A stretch of 32,836 nt of DNA from Candidatus Kerfeldbacteria bacterium CG08_land_8_20_14_0_20_40_16 (GTDB taxonomy: Bacteria > Patescibacteriota > Patescibacteriia > UM-FILTER-42-10). Below the pieces are notes generated by a model. That model was not told where the DNA came from. It did no database searches and saw only the letters and a list, made by a program, of their open reading frames with translations. Made by a program: the position numbers and the translations under genes. Below, piece after piece: positions 25,289 through 32,564 of the stretch; the first letter of the stretch is position 1; the number at the start of each line of letters is the position of its first letter. The stretch lies in assembly GCA_002774635.1 (NCBI GenBank), contig PEXU01000011.1, positions 1 to 32,836 on the forward strand. Direction: 5' to 3'.

Positions 25289-26203
25289 ATGGTGGATATT
25301 ACAGCTAACATTGCGGGATTGAAGCTAAAAAATCCTACTATTTTAGCTTCCGGAATTCTTGGGGTGACCAAGGATTCTTTAAAATACGCAGTCCAAAACG
25401 GAGCGGGCGCTTGCATCATCAAATCAATCAGCCGGGAAGAAAGAAAAGGACATAACGCTCCTAATATGCATGCCATTGAAGGCGGCTTTATGAACGCGGT
25501 AGGTTATTCTAATCCCGGTTTGGAAAAAGCCAAAGAGGAATTTCAAAATTTAAAAGAGGTGGGGGCGCCAGTGATTGCCAGCATCATTGGTCAGGATGCC
25601 GATGAGTTTGGCTATATGGCCGAAAAATTTTTATCCGATGAGTTTGCCGCGGTTGAAGCGGTTTTATCTTGCCCGCATACTCCCGGCTACGGCACTTTGG
25701 CCGGTCAGGGAACTCCCCAGGCTACCGAGGAAATTACCAAAAAAGTGCGCTCCAAAACAAAGCTCCCGCTTTTTATTAAAATATCGCCCGAAAGTCAACC
25801 GATTGGTGAAATTGCCAGAGCCGCCGAAGCGGCCGGCGCCGATGCCATCACAGCAGTGAATACTATGGGTCCTGGTATCCATTTGGATATCTATGCCCGA
25901 AAACCCGTACTCCATTTCGGCAGAGGGGGAGTGTCTGGCCCGGCCCTGCGTCCGATTGCTGTCCGTTGCATCTCCGATATCTACCAGTCGGTCAAAATCC
26001 CGATTATCGGCTGCGGAGGAGTTACGACCGGCCGAGATGCCATTGAAATGTTTATGGTTGGAGCTTCTACGGTTCAAATTGGAACCGGGGTTTATTATCG
26101 CGGTCCGGAAGTTTTTCAACTGGTCTGTGATGAAATAAAGGCGTTTATGGAAGAAGAAGGATTCAAAGACATTAAAGAAATGGTGGGGGTTGCTAATAAT
26201 TAA
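25289..26203 (+). CDS. pyrD: Dihydroorotate dehydrogenase, class 1B catalytic subunit
   Basis: 304 residues. FMN TIM barrel oxidising dihydroorotate to orotate. NIAGLKLKNPTILASGILG start, KSISREERKGHNAPN, catalytic Cys128 in LSCPHTPGYGTLAGQGTP, PLFIKISPE, ITAVNTMGPG, GGVSGPALRPIAVR and GCGGVTTGRDAIEMFMVGAS (FMN phosphate). A Cys rather than Ser base and the pyrK partner downstream mark it as the NAD-linked class 1B. GGGG at 25279-25282 serves as a modest Shine-Dalgarno. Confidence 0.94.
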   Translation: MVDITANIAGLKLKNPTILASGILGVTKDSLKYAVQNGAGACIIKSISREERKGHNAPNMHAIEGGFMNAVGYSNPGLEKAKEEFQNLKEVGAPVIASIIGQDADEFGYMAEKFLSDEFAAVEAVLSCPHTPGYGTLAGQGTPQATEEITKKVRSKTKLPLFIKISPESQPIGEIARAAEAAGADAITAVNTMGPGIHLDIYARKPVLHFGRGGVSGPALRPIAVRCISDIYQSVKIPIIGCGGVTTGRDAIEMFMVGASTVQIGTGVYYRGPEVFQLVCDEIKAFMEEEGFKDIKEMVGVANN

Positions 26204-26270
26204 TTTTTAATTTACAATTTTCAATTAATTACTAGATATTGAAAATTGAAAATTCAATGAAAATTGATAA

Positions 26271-27095
26271 ATGAAAATTGAAAATTATTTGGACAAACTA
26301 GATAAGCCCATCATGCTAAAAATAGCGGATCGGGTAAAAGAAACCAGCAACGTGGATACTTTTTACTTTAATTATTGCCTGAATTCTCAGCCCGGACAGT
26401 TTGTGATGCTTTGGCTGCCGGGAATCAACGAGAAACCGTTTAGTATTGCCTATGATACGGGCGAACTATTTGGATTAGCGATTGCCCAAGTTGGTGCTTT
26501 CACGGAAGAATTATTCCAAAAGAAAGTGGGCGAGCGAGTAGGAATTAGAGGCCCCTACGGCCGGCCTTTCTGGAAGGAAAAAGACGCTAAAAATGTGGTA
26601 ATGGTCGGCGGAGGTTACGGCGTGGCTCCCTTGGCCACTTTGGCGGAAGAACTGACTACTAAAGGAGTGAAAGTCCATTTTATTAACGGTGCCCGTTCTA
26701 AAGGTTTGCTTTTATTTACAGATCGTCTCAAACAGCTGGATGTTAAACTATATACTACTACTAATGATGGATCCTATGGTGAAAAAGGGATCGTGACTGA
26801 TTCGTTTAAAAAAATATTAAAGCAGGAAAAAATTGATTTAGTATACTGCTGTGGAAAGGAACAGATGGAAAAGGCGATGTTTGATTTATGCGAGGAGGCG
26901 GGAGTGAATGCCCAAATCAGCGTGGAGCGGTATATGAAATGCGGAATCGGAATCTGCGGTGCCTGCTCGGTTGACGGGACTGGAGCGCCTACCTGTCAAA
27001 AAGGTCCGGTGCTGGAAAGCGCGACCTTAAGGAAGATCACCGAATTCGGAAAATATCACCGCGGCGGTTCTGGAAAAAAGGAGTATTTTAGATGA
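26271..27095 (+). CDS. pyrK: Dihydroorotate dehydrogenase electron-transfer subunit (FAD, 2Fe-2S)
   Basis: 274 residues. Passes electrons from PyrD to NAD. N-terminal FAD barrel with GQFVMLWLPGINEKPFSIAY; FNR-type NAD domain with VGGGYGVAPLATLA and CCGKEQM; C-terminal 2Fe-2S cluster Cys224, 229, 232 and 242 (KCGIGICGACSVDGTGAPTC). The 67 bases before it are repeated AAAATTGA/TCAATTTT filler with small inverted repeats and no clear Shine-Dalgarno, so the exact start (26271) is the first plausible ATG. Its stop overlaps pyrC (ATGA). Confidence 0.93.
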   Translation: MKIENYLDKLDKPIMLKIADRVKETSNVDTFYFNYCLNSQPGQFVMLWLPGINEKPFSIAYDTGELFGLAIAQVGAFTEELFQKKVGERVGIRGPYGRPFWKEKDAKNVVMVGGGYGVAPLATLAEELTTKGVKVHFINGARSKGLLLFTDRLKQLDVKLYTTTNDGSYGEKGIVTDSFKKILKQEKIDLVYCCGKEQMEKAMFDLCEEAGVNAQISVERYMKCGIGICGACSVDGTGAPTCQKGPVLESATLRKITEFGKYHRGGSGKKEYFR

Positions 27096-28387
27096 GCTTA
27101 ACACTAAAGGATTGCATTTTTGATAATCAAATAACGGATGTTTTAATTAAAGCAGGAATAATCGCCAAAATCGGGAAACACCGGGATGTCGGTAAGGTGA
27201 TCGATTGCCAGGGACTAGTTTTGTTGCCCGGGTTAATTGATGGCCACGTCCATTTTCGGACGCCCGGTTTTGAATACAAAGAGGATTGGCTGACCGGATC
27301 CCGCGCGGCCGCTAAGGGAGGAGTAACTGCCGTTCTAGATATGCCTAATACCAATCCGGCTACGGTTGATTATAAGGCGCTCGAGCAGAAACGGAAGCTG
27401 GCCCAAAAAAGCTTAGTCAACTTTGGGTTTCATTTTGGAGCTACTGGGGAAAATATCCCCCTGGCTAAAGAAATAACGGGAGTAGCTGGAATCAAAGTAT
27501 ACGTCGGCTCTTCTACTGGAGCGCTTCTGTTAAGTAATCCAGATGATTTAAAACAGCTATTTTCTAATACTAATCAGCTTTTCTTGGTACATGCTGAAGA
27601 CGAACAGTTTATTCAGGAGCAAGCAGAAAAATATAAGAATGAAACCAATCCTAAAATCCATACCAAAATCAGGGCACCCGAGGCGGCCGCGCGATCAGTA
27701 GCAATGCTTCTGGAATTAGCGGAACAGACTGGAGCCCGGATCCATTTTTGCCACGTCAGCACCGCAAAGGAACTGGAGTTAATCGCTAAAGCAAAGCAGA
27801 AAGGTTTATCCGTTACTTGCGAAGTAACTCCCCATCATCTTTTTCTGACCGAAGAAGAATACGACAAAAAAGGGAATTGGGTCAAAATGAACCCGCCTTT
27901 AAGATCAGAGGTAGACCGCCAAGCGCTTTGGCAGGGAATCAAAAATGGGGTAGTGGACACCATTGGCACGGATCATGCTCCTCATACCCGTAAGGAAAAA
28001 CAAAAAGATTATTGGCAGGCTCCTGCCGGCGTGCCAGGAGTAGAAACAATGCTGCCTTTACTACTGAATGTGGTTTCGCAAAGTAGGCTGGAACTGGAAC
28101 GATTAATTCAGCTGACCAGTACTAATCCTGCTCAGATATTCAAAATCCAAAACAAGGGAGAAATAAAAGAAGGTTTTGATGCTGATTTGGTACTAGTAGA
28201 TTTAAATGCGAGGAGTAGAGTAATCGAAAACGAATTAGAAACCAAATGCGGCTGGTCACCCTTTGTTGATTGGCAACTCACCGGCTGGCCCAGAAAAACA
28301 GTTGTTGGCGGCAATTTAATCTATGATGATCATATAATTTCTAATAATTTAACGGCAAAGGAGGTTCAATATTATGAGCGACTATAA
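27092..28387 (+). CDS. pyrC: Dihydroorotase (class I)
   Basis: 431 residues. Cyclises carbamoyl aspartate to dihydroorotate. Amidohydrolase metal ligands are in place: DGHVHFRTPG (His52, His54), Lys134 in GIKVYVGSS for the carboxylated lysine, His166 in VHAED, His220 in HFCHVST, Asp293 in GTDHAPH. DMPNTNPATV and KMNPPLRS are the substrate motifs. Length and motifs fit class I (the longer, ancestral form). Overlaps pyrK by four and pyrE by 14 bases. Pathway order is thus pyrB-I-D-K-C-E. Confidence 0.94.
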   Translation: MSLTLKDCIFDNQITDVLIKAGIIAKIGKHRDVGKVIDCQGLVLLPGLIDGHVHFRTPGFEYKEDWLTGSRAAAKGGVTAVLDMPNTNPATVDYKALEQKRKLAQKSLVNFGFHFGATGENIPLAKEITGVAGIKVYVGSSTGALLLSNPDDLKQLFSNTNQLFLVHAEDEQFIQEQAEKYKNETNPKIHTKIRAPEAAARSVAMLLELAEQTGARIHFCHVSTAKELELIAKAKQKGLSVTCEVTPHHLFLTEEEYDKKGNWVKMNPPLRSEVDRQALWQGIKNGVVDTIGTDHAPHTRKEKQKDYWQAPAGVPGVETMLPLLLNVVSQSRLELERLIQLTSTNPAQIFKIQNKGEIKEGFDADLVLVDLNARSRVIENELETKCGWSPFVDWQLTGWPRKTVVGGNLIYDDHIISNNLTAKEVQYYERL

Positions 28388-29048
28388 AAAAGAGTTTATT
28401 GACTTTTTAGTAAAGTCCGAAGCTCTAAAATTTGGCGAGTTTACCTTAAAAAGCGGCCGGAAGTCCCCCTACTTTTTCAGCACGGGCAACTTTAACACCG
28501 GTGCTTCAATCTATAAACTGGGCTATTTTTACGCTTCCAAGGTGGCGGAAGAAAAGATTGATTTTGACGTGATTTTTGGCCCGGCTTACAAAGGAATTCC
28601 GTTGGCAGTTTCAACCGCCATTGCTTTGGCGAAAGATTTTAACCGGGATAAAAGCTATCTTTTTGATCGCAAGGAAGTGAAGGATTACGCGGATAAAAGT
28701 GCCTTTGTCGGCTACGAACCAAAAGAAAAAGAAAAAGTGCTGCTAATTGATGACGTAATGACCACTGGAAAAACTAAAGAAGAGGCGATTGAAAAAATAA
28801 AAGCACAGTTCCCCAAAGTAGTTTTCAGCTGCCTGCTGATTGCTTTTAACCGCCAAGAAGTGGATGGGGAGGGCAATAACGCGATTGAGGAGTTTGAGCA
28901 GAAATTCAGTATTCCGGTTAAAGCAATTGTTACGGTAAAAGAAGTGATTGACTATCTGCACAACCAAGAAATTGAGGGGCGAGTATATCTGGACAATAAA
29001 ACAAAAAGCCGTTTGGAAGATTATTTAAAAAAGTATGGCGTATCATAA
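28374..29048 (+). CDS. pyrE: Orotate phosphoribosyltransferase
   Basis: 224 residues. Joins orotate and PRPP to give OMP. FTLKSGRKSPYFFSTGNFN start, FGPAYKGIPLAVSTAIAL, catalytic loop DRKEVKDYADKS, and PRPP-binding VLLIDDVMTTGKTKEEAI. The chain FNRQEVDGEGNNAIEEFEQK follows a pattern seen in the E. coli-type enzyme. Shine-Dalgarno AAAGGAGG at 28358-28365 inside pyrC. Overlaps the nudix gene by 14 bases. Confidence 0.94.
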   Translation: MSDYKKEFIDFLVKSEALKFGEFTLKSGRKSPYFFSTGNFNTGASIYKLGYFYASKVAEEKIDFDVIFGPAYKGIPLAVSTAIALAKDFNRDKSYLFDRKEVKDYADKSAFVGYEPKEKEKVLLIDDVMTTGKTKEEAIEKIKAQFPKVVFSCLLIAFNRQEVDGEGNNAIEEFEQKFSIPVKAIVTVKEVIDYLHNQEIEGRVYLDNKTKSRLEDYLKKYGVS

Positions 29049-29478
29049 AAACAAAAAACATCCAATACCGGTTGTCGGTGCGTATGTCTTTAATAAACAG
29101 GGAAAAATTCTATTGATTAAGTCCAAGAAATACAAGGATAAATACGGCGGACCAGGTGGCCATATTGAATTTGGCGAGACTATAGAGCAGGCGCTCAAAC
29201 GTGAATTGTTTGAAGAAACTGGTTTATTAGTATCTAATCCTAAGCTTTTTGATATTAAAGAGTTAATTAATTCTAAAGAATATAAAAAAAGCGGCCATTT
29301 CGTTTCTTTTAGATTGTATGGCTGTGCTTTTTCTGATAAGGTCAAGCTGGATCCAAAAGAGGCTTATGAATATGTTTGGGTTTATCCCAAAAAAGCTCTG
29401 AAAATGAACGTAATGGAACCCACCAAGCAGTCAATTAAAAAATTAATTAAGCTAAAAAAAGATGGAGAACTATCTTAA
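29035..29478 (+). CDS. Nudix hydrolase inside the pyr operon
   Basis: 147 residues. Complete Nudix box: GGHIEFGETIEQALKRELFE followed by ETGL (G-x5-E-x7-RE-x2-EE-x-G pattern with E-L-F-E-E). Starts PVVGAYVFNKQGKILLIKSK, the common beta-strand lead-in. Nudix enzymes cleave X-linked nucleoside diphosphates; specificity cannot be read. Its ATG sits in the end of pyrE and pyrF follows after 40 bases, so a nucleotide-sanitising or PRPP/UDP-related job is possible but inferred. No other domain. Confidence 0.87.
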   Translation: MAYHKNKKHPIPVVGAYVFNKQGKILLIKSKKYKDKYGGPGGHIEFGETIEQALKRELFEETGLLVSNPKLFDIKELINSKEYKKSGHFVSFRLYGCAFSDKVKLDPKEAYEYVWVYPKKALKMNVMEPTKQSIKKLIKLKKDGELS

Positions 29479-29518
29479 GGAATACGGAGCAAATAAATAA
29501 TCATTTATTTTAAATTTT

Positions 29519-30340
29519 ATGAGCAATTTAGAACAAAGACTAAAGCTTACTTACCAAGAACGGGCAGTTTTAGCAAAAAATCCAGTTTCTTCCCGCTTGC
29601 TGAAATTGATTGGGGAAAAAGAAACCAATCTCTGCTTAGCGGTGGACGAGCCGGAAGCGGAACTGGTATTAGCGCTGGCCGATAAAGTAGGTCCGGAAAT
29701 CTGCGTGTTAAAAACTCATATCGATATTATTGAAGAATTCAAGCCGTCCTTAATTAGGGAGTTAAAAAGCCTTGCAGAAAAACATCAGTTTTTGATATTT
29801 GAAGACCGCAAGTTTGCCGATATCGGCAATACCGTAAAAATGCAGTATGAGAAAGGGGTTTATAAAATTGTGGAATGGTCTGATTTAACCAATGCCCATG
29901 TTATTCCGGGCCCGGGCATTATTGAGGGACTCCAGGAAGTAGCCAAAGAGAAAGGATTAGAGCGGGGACTGATTCTACTAGCACAAATGAGTTCTAAGGA
30001 CAATTTAGCTACTGATGATTACACTAAAGCAGCGGTCAAAATGGCCGAAGAATATTCTGATTTTGTGGTCGGATTTATTGGTAACGGCGGTCAGGTGGAA
30101 GAATTAAAGAAACTATCGGATTTAGCCGATCCCAAGTTCAGTATTATGACTCCCGGTGTGAAGTTGGGCGGTGGCAAAGATACTCTCAAACAGCAGTACA
30201 CCACTCCAGCGGATGTAATCAAAGCAGGCTCCGACATTATCATTGTTGGAAGGGGAATCTATGGTGAGGATGATCCGCAAGAAGCCGCTAAAGAATATCG
30301 GCAAGCGGGATGGAAATCGTACCAAGAGAGATTAACATAA
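29519..30340 (+). CDS. pyrF: Orotidine 5'-phosphate decarboxylase, eukaryote (URA3)-like type
   Basis: 273 residues. Last step to UMP. Substrate strand NLCLAVDEPEAE, KTHIDIIEEF, and the catalytic DxKxxD as FEDRKFADIGNTVKMQYEKG (Asp96, Lys98, Asp101). WSDLTNAHVIPGPGIIEGL, FVVGFIGNGG, MTPGVKLGGGKD, QQYTTPADVIKAGSDIIIVG complete the barrel. The FEDRKFADIGNT form and the ITNAH/LTNAH-G-PGI stretch are those of yeast URA3 and human UMPS, not of the DLKFHDIPNT bacterial enzyme. Sits behind the nudix gene with a 40-base AT-rich gap. Confidence 0.93.
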   Translation: MSNLEQRLKLTYQERAVLAKNPVSSRLLKLIGEKETNLCLAVDEPEAELVLALADKVGPEICVLKTHIDIIEEFKPSLIRELKSLAEKHQFLIFEDRKFADIGNTVKMQYEKGVYKIVEWSDLTNAHVIPGPGIIEGLQEVAKEKGLERGLILLAQMSSKDNLATDDYTKAAVKMAEEYSDFVVGFIGNGGQVEELKKLSDLADPKFSIMTPGVKLGGGKDTLKQQYTTPADVIKAGSDIIIVGRGIYGEDDPQEAAKEYRQAGWKSYQERLT

Positions 30341-30372
30341 AATGTATAATTTATCGAATGATTCCTGTTTAA

Positions 30373-30477
30373 ATGTCATTCCCGCGAAAGCGGGAATCCA
30401 GAACTATAGAATAAAGAAATCACTAATCAAAATTAAAATCCTTTGGTCTGGATGCCGCATCAAGTGCGGCATGACAT
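30373..30477. repeat. Composite palindromic intergenic repeat (ATGTCAT...ATGACAT ends)
   Basis: Ends ATGTCAT (30373-30379) and ATGACAT (30471-30477) are exact inverted copies. Inside: ATTCCCGC-GAAA-GCGGGAAT (30378-30397) and ATGCCGCA-TCAAG-TGCGGCAT (30452-30472), with CCAGA and TCTGG facing each other around an AT-rich middle. It fills most of the 184-base gap between pyrF and argF. Same ends and design as 8723-8820. REP/MITE-like, not a CRISPR: only two hairpins and no spacers. Confidence 0.75.
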
Positions 30478-30524
30478 AAGAAGAAACATTATATAACTAT
30501 TATCCAAAATAATATAAATCAAAT

Positions 30525-31460
30525 ATGAAACATCTATTAACGCTCAAAGATTATTCCAGGGGAGATATTGAAAAAATAATCAACCAGGCGATTGAAATTA
30601 AGGCTAATCCTAAAAAGTACGCTGATCTTTTACAGAACAAAACGTTGATCATGCTGTTTCAAAAAACATCCACGCGCACCAGATTAAGCTTTGAGGCGGG
30701 AATGACCCAACTGGGAGGCCACGCCATTTTTCTGGACAGCCGCACCAGTCAATTTGCCCTGACCGATTTCAAAGATGAAATCAAAGCCGTGATGCGCTTT
30801 GGCGATATTCTGATGTTCCGGGCCAGAAAATTTTCAGACGTGGAATTAACCGCTTCTTTAAACCAAATTCCGGTTATTGATGCCTGTTCCGAAAAATACC
30901 ATCCCTGCCAGGCCTTGGGTGATATTTTGACCATGGCCGAAAGCGCCGGTGGGCTTTCTAAAATCAAAAAAGTGGTTTGGTTAGGCATTGAAAATAACGT
31001 CAGCAATACCTTGAAACTGGCCTGCGCAAAACTGGGAATCAATGTTTATCTAGTAACTCCCAAGGCTCACGAAATCAGCGTTGATGAGGAATTAAATGCC
31101 ATGGCCGAGGAGACTGGCCATGTTCGCAAAACCTTGGATTTAGCCGCTGCCATGACTGATGCTGACTTTGTGCATACCGATACCTGGATGGATATGGAAT
31201 TTTTTGAAGAAGGAGAGGTAAAACCGGAATTCAAAGAGGAATACGAAGCAAGAATCAAAATGTTCCAGCCATATCAATTAAATGCCGCACTGGTAAATCA
31301 ATATGGCGGTAAAGCTAAAATAATGCACTGCATGCCCTGCCACGTCGGCTATGAAATAACCCGCGACGCCATTGACCATCCCAATTCCTTAATTTTCTCC
31401 CAAGCAGAAAATCGCCTCCATATTCAGAAGGCGATCATGTTGTATTTATTGAAAGGATAG
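30525..31460 (+). CDS. argF: Ornithine carbamoyltransferase-like protein, divergent substrate site
   Basis: 311 residues of the ATCase/OTCase fold. Carbamoyl-phosphate side is intact: STRTR (49-53), HPCQ (126-129; usually HPTQ), HCMP (268-271; usually HCLP). The amino-acid side departs from OTCase: the DxxxSMG ornithine loop reads DTWMDMEFF (219-227), and HCMPCHVGYEI replaces HCLPxHRGxEV. It might be OTCase, or use another amine such as putrescine or an acetylated ornithine. No arginine genes are nearby. Its last 50 coding bases before the end (31390-31439) recur at 32491-32540, and the final LLKG codons differ from the stranded copy, so the current end was supplied by the inserted segment. 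Confidence 0.8.
   Translation: MKHLLTLKDYSRGDIEKIINQAIEIKANPKKYADLLQNKTLIMLFQKTSTRTRLSFEAGMTQLGGHAIFLDSRTSQFALTDFKDEIKAVMRFGDILMFRARKFSDVELTASLNQIPVIDACSEKYHPCQALGDILTMAESAGGLSKIKKVVWLGIENNVSNTLKLACAKLGINVYLVTPKAHEISVDEELNAMAEETGHVRKTLDLAAAMTDADFVHTDTWMDMEFFEEGEVKPEFKEEYEARIKMFQPYQLNAALVNQYGGKAKIMHCMPCHVGYEITRDAIDHPNSLIFSQAENRLHIQKAIMLYLLKG
31390..31439 (+). repeat. 50-bp direct repeat, left copy (argF 3' end)
   Basis: Identical over all 50 bases to 32491-32540, exactly 1,101 bases apart. It encodes LIFSQAENRLHIQKAIM of ArgF. Similarity continues weakly on both sides (TTCC before; TATTTATT against TACTTATT after), as expected for two orthologous gene ends and not a fresh duplication. Confidence 0.9.
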
Positions 31461-31491
31461 AAAATCTTGATAACTTATTTACAACGTCAAC

Positions 31492-31519
31492 GTAGGCGCG
31501 ATTCGCGAATCGCGCCTAC
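31492..31519. repeat. 28-bp perfect palindrome (GTAGGCG...CGCCTAC family, copy 3)
   Basis: Arm GTAGGCGCGATTCG followed directly by its reverse complement CGAATCGCGCCTAC. No T tract follows. Lies 31 bases after the argF stop, inside the insertion. Confidence 0.85.
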
Positions 31520-31558
31520 AACTGATGGCCATTTTTAGCAAGTGTGTAGGAAATACCC

Positions 31559-31587
31559 TTGACAATTTCGTTATTTAGGTGTACTTT
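31559..31587 (+). promoter_or_regulatory. Promoter of the inserted gene
   Basis: Consensus -35 TTGACA (31559-31564), 17-base spacer, -10 TACTTT (31582-31587). The -10 keeps only T, A and final T of the consensus. Start near 31594, giving a leader of about 170 bases. Confidence 0.5.
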
Positions 31588-31645
31588 TAATTGCTCTTTC
31601 AAAATAAGTAAAACCATACCTCTATAGAATAGGTTCTAAAATAAA

Positions 31646-31742
31646 GCCGCAGCTTTAAGGGTGAAAAACAGTTGCACTTTTGAAGCTGCGGCCGGTTATG
31701 CCAAAGCTCGCCTACCCGAGACGATTTTCTCGGAAAAACGTC
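31646..31742 (+). promoter_or_regulatory. Structured leader with mutually exclusive hairpins
   Basis: GCCGCAGCTT (31646-31655) pairs with AAGCTGCGGC (31683-31692), a 10-bp stem. Further on, CCGAGA (31716-31721) can pair with TCTCGG (31728-31733), or GACGATTTT (31720-31728) with AAAAACGTC (31734-31742, one A-A mismatch). The two share bases and cannot form together. The Shine-Dalgarno AAAGGAGG starts ten bases later (31752). This looks like a switchable leader or a protein-binding site. Confidence 0.5.
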
Positions 31743-31766
31743 CTTATTACAAAAGGAGGAACAGCC

Positions 31767-32405
31767 ATGTCAAAAGAAAAACATGGAACAGCCTCATCCC
31801 TAAAAGAAGGACAACTTGCTGAATTCGTGGGAGCAGGAACTAAAGCTCTTATTCTGATCTCAGCCAAACTCGGCCCGAGACTCACTCATATTTGGGCCAA
31901 CAACGGAAAGGCAATGGAGCATGCTTTCTTGTCGGTTTTCGCATCACCGCCCCCTGGGTTTCTCAAGAGAATCACTGACAAACCCCTTATCCTGGACTCA
32001 ACCGACGGGTCGGAAATCCTACCGGATGCGGATGTATTCGCTCGCATCCTCTGTGATTTAGACATTGGTGAGGCAGGAGCGGCAACGGAAGCGACGCCCG
32101 TGCATGTGTATGAGATAGTGAATGATGCAACTTTTAAACAAATGTTTGGCTCCCTGAACGCAGACGTAGAGAAAGTCTGCCTTACCCAAGCCCAAATCAA
32201 GGGCTTTATAAAGAAACACCATCAGTGGCTGAGGCGCTACGACTGTTCAACATTATTTCTGTTTAAATCACATGGCAAGTTTTTCGTTGCCCAGGTGTGT
32301 ATAAGTTCTAGTGGTAAGCTCGCATTGGACGCCTACTGGTTAGAGAACTTGCACCTTTGGGACGCTGAGTGTTGTCATCGTTTGGTGGCTCCGCAACTGA
32401 ACTGA
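31767..32405 (+). CDS. Uncharacterised 212-residue cargo protein of the argF insertion
   Basis: 212 residues from ATG 31767, chosen for its strong AAAGGAGG (31752-31759); an upstream in-frame ATG at 31680 would run through the leader structure. No signal peptide or membrane helix. N-terminus GTASSLKEGQLAEFVGAGTK, a KLGPRLTHIW stretch, SPPPGFLKRI, an acidic middle (DADVFARILCDLDIGEAGAA), and a C-terminal part with WLRRYDCSTLFLFKSHGKFF, VAQVCISSSGKLALDAYW, ending HRLVAPQLN. I do not recognise the family; similar C-termini (HRxVxPQL) occur in hypothetical proteins of Parcubacteria as I recall, so it may belong to a dispersed cargo family. Codon use is richer in CTC, CGC and GCG than the AT-rich neighbours. 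Own promoter, leader and terminator make it a one-gene cassette. Confidence 0.75.
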   Translation: MSKEKHGTASSLKEGQLAEFVGAGTKALILISAKLGPRLTHIWANNGKAMEHAFLSVFASPPPGFLKRITDKPLILDSTDGSEILPDADVFARILCDLDIGEAGAATEATPVHVYEIVNDATFKQMFGSLNADVEKVCLTQAQIKGFIKKHHQWLRRYDCSTLFLFKSHGKFFVAQVCISSSGKLALDAYWLENLHLWDAECCHRLVAPQLN

Positions 32406-32433
32406 CCTTTAGGTTTTTTCTCTCAGGCAATTT

Positions 32434-32476
32434 ATCCCTTGGATTTCAAGCATTAAAGAATCTAAGGGATTTTTTT
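32434..32476 (+). terminator. Intrinsic terminator of the inserted gene
   Basis: ATCCCTT (32434-32440), G, GATT, a 14-base loop, AATC, T, AAGGGAT (32464-32470), then six more T. A good stem of 11 pairs with one mismatch, 28 bases after the stop codon. Confidence 0.8.
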
Positions 32477-32486
32477 AACAACCCAC

Positions 32487-32564
32487 TCCCTAATTTTCTC
32501 CCAAGCAGAAAATCGCCTCCATATTCAGAAGGCGATCATGCTCTACTTATTAGAAAAAATTTAA
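32487..32564 (+). pseudogene. Stranded 3' end of an argF gene
   Basis: Reads, in frame to a TAA at 32562-32564, SLIFSQAENRLHIQKAIMLY then LLEKI, the same as the ArgF end but finishing LLEKI instead of LLKG and using other codons for Leu and Tyr (CTC TAC against TTG TAT). Upstream similarity stops abruptly next to the terminator. Its stop codon touches the stop of the convergent gene at 32565, which suggests this is the original end of argF before the insertion. Confidence 0.8.

Larger units (their letters stand above)
31440..32540 (+). mobile_element. 1,101-bp insertion at the 3' end of argF
   Basis: The segment between and including one copy of the 50-bp repeat. It carries a replacement argF end, a 28-bp palindrome, a promoter, a structured leader, one gene of unknown function and a terminator, then ends in the old argF tail. 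No integrase or transposase is encoded. The pattern is that left by elements that integrate at the 3' end of a gene and rebuild it, or by recombination with an allele from a relative. The first 306 bases (31461-31766) are non-coding and hold the signals listed separately. Confidence 0.6.

Noticed and set aside
30373-30477. CRISPR array
   Set aside because: Only two non-identical hairpins and no regular spacers; it is a composite palindromic repeat.
31680-31766. Upstream in-frame start for the cassette gene
   Set aside because: It would be translated through the hairpin leader; the strong AAAGGAGG points to ATG 31767.
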